A DNA stretch of 45,396 nucleotides from Rhodoferax sp. GTDB taxonomy: Bacteria > Pseudomonadota > Gammaproteobacteria > Burkholderiales > Burkholderiaceae_C. Below the pieces are notes generated by a model. It was not told the DNA's origin, did no database searches, and saw only the letters and a program-made list of their open reading frames with translations. Below are positions 45,279-45,396 of the stretch, in pieces; within the stretch, counting starts at the first letter, position 1, and every line of letters starts with the position of its first letter. The DNA lies in the NCBI RefSeq assembly GCF_028688795.1, contig NZ_JAQTXM010000034.1, positions 1 through 45,396 on the forward strand, in the 5' to 3' direction. The position numbers were made by a program, and so were the translations under genes.

Positions 45279-45297
45279 TGCAAAGACCCCAGTTATG
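45276..45297 (-). repeat. 22-nt dispersed repeat, copy 4
   Basis: Minus-strand CATAACTGGG with TGCATAA at the usual spacing. GACTGACTCTT occurs upstream on the plus strand, as in copy 2. Confidence 0.8.
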
Positions 45298-45396
45298 AGA
45301 AGTTCGCCTTCAGAGTAGGCTGGCAAGCCGCGTAAACGCTTGCGATTTGCGATTAGTTTGAGCGTTGCGCTGGACATAATTTCGCTTATCTGGCAG

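Larger units (their letters stand above)
45027..45396. other. Intergenic end of window
   Basis: No gene seen. It contains a strong hairpin (45241-45278), the fourth copy of the 22-nt repeat (45276-45297) and the word GACTGACTCTT at 45231-45241. Confidence 0.5.

Overview
The window looks like a chromosomal segment of a betaproteobacterium, probably Burkholderiales close to the Comamonadaceae (Rhodoferax/Polaromonas-like). This is inferred from gene families (a PEP-CTERM surface protein, DUF3301, HDOD proteins, an IHF-beta-like protein, several 7TMR-DISM and hybrid kinases) and from moderate-to-high GC with an AT-rich island. No rRNA, tRNA or CRISPR array was found.

Layout. 1-5100 holds accessory genes: a two-CBS protein, a secreted Serratia-type nuclease overlapping a DUF6794 gene, an isocitrate lyase/PEP mutase family enzyme and a PEP-CTERM protein. 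5774-9107 holds two apparently identical IS110-family elements in direct tandem. 9650-12223 carries small genes (DUF3301, an exported excalibur protein, a membrane protein broken by an in-frame TGA). 12240-14680 is an AT-rich island with two tandem-repeat arrays and a tyrosine-recombinase-like protein that has lost its nucleophile. 14700-18570 has small genes and a umuC pseudogene split by a third, different IS110 element whose ends can be placed by restoring the umuC frame.

18738-32322 is a functional block: a 7TMR-DISM sensor kinase, a divergent OmpR-type regulator, a 9.7-kb gene for a 3226-residue DUF4347/cadherin-like surface protein, and a lipoprotein gene. A GTGA-type direct-repeat motif occurs upstream of both the regulator and the giant gene, suggesting the two-component system controls the surface protein. 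32870-38076 has small conserved or hypothetical genes, a frameshifted IHF/HU gene, an XRE regulator, an HDOD protein, a zinc-ribbon protein and a membrane protein with internal duplication. 38691-43885 is a four-gene minus-strand signalling operon: periplasmic ligand-binding protein, hybrid kinase, REC-GGDEF diguanylate cyclase, stand-alone receiver. A second HDOD gene follows.

Most interesting reading: both kinds of IS110 element have a roughly 300-nt noncoding left end. It contains short matches to the element's own insertion target and to its own donor ends, in the order expected for a bridge RNA (target loop, then donor loop). Other notable features are a G9 tract inside the giant surface-protein gene, a dispersed 22-nt intergenic repeat in four copies, and an iteron-like array in front of the dead recombinase.
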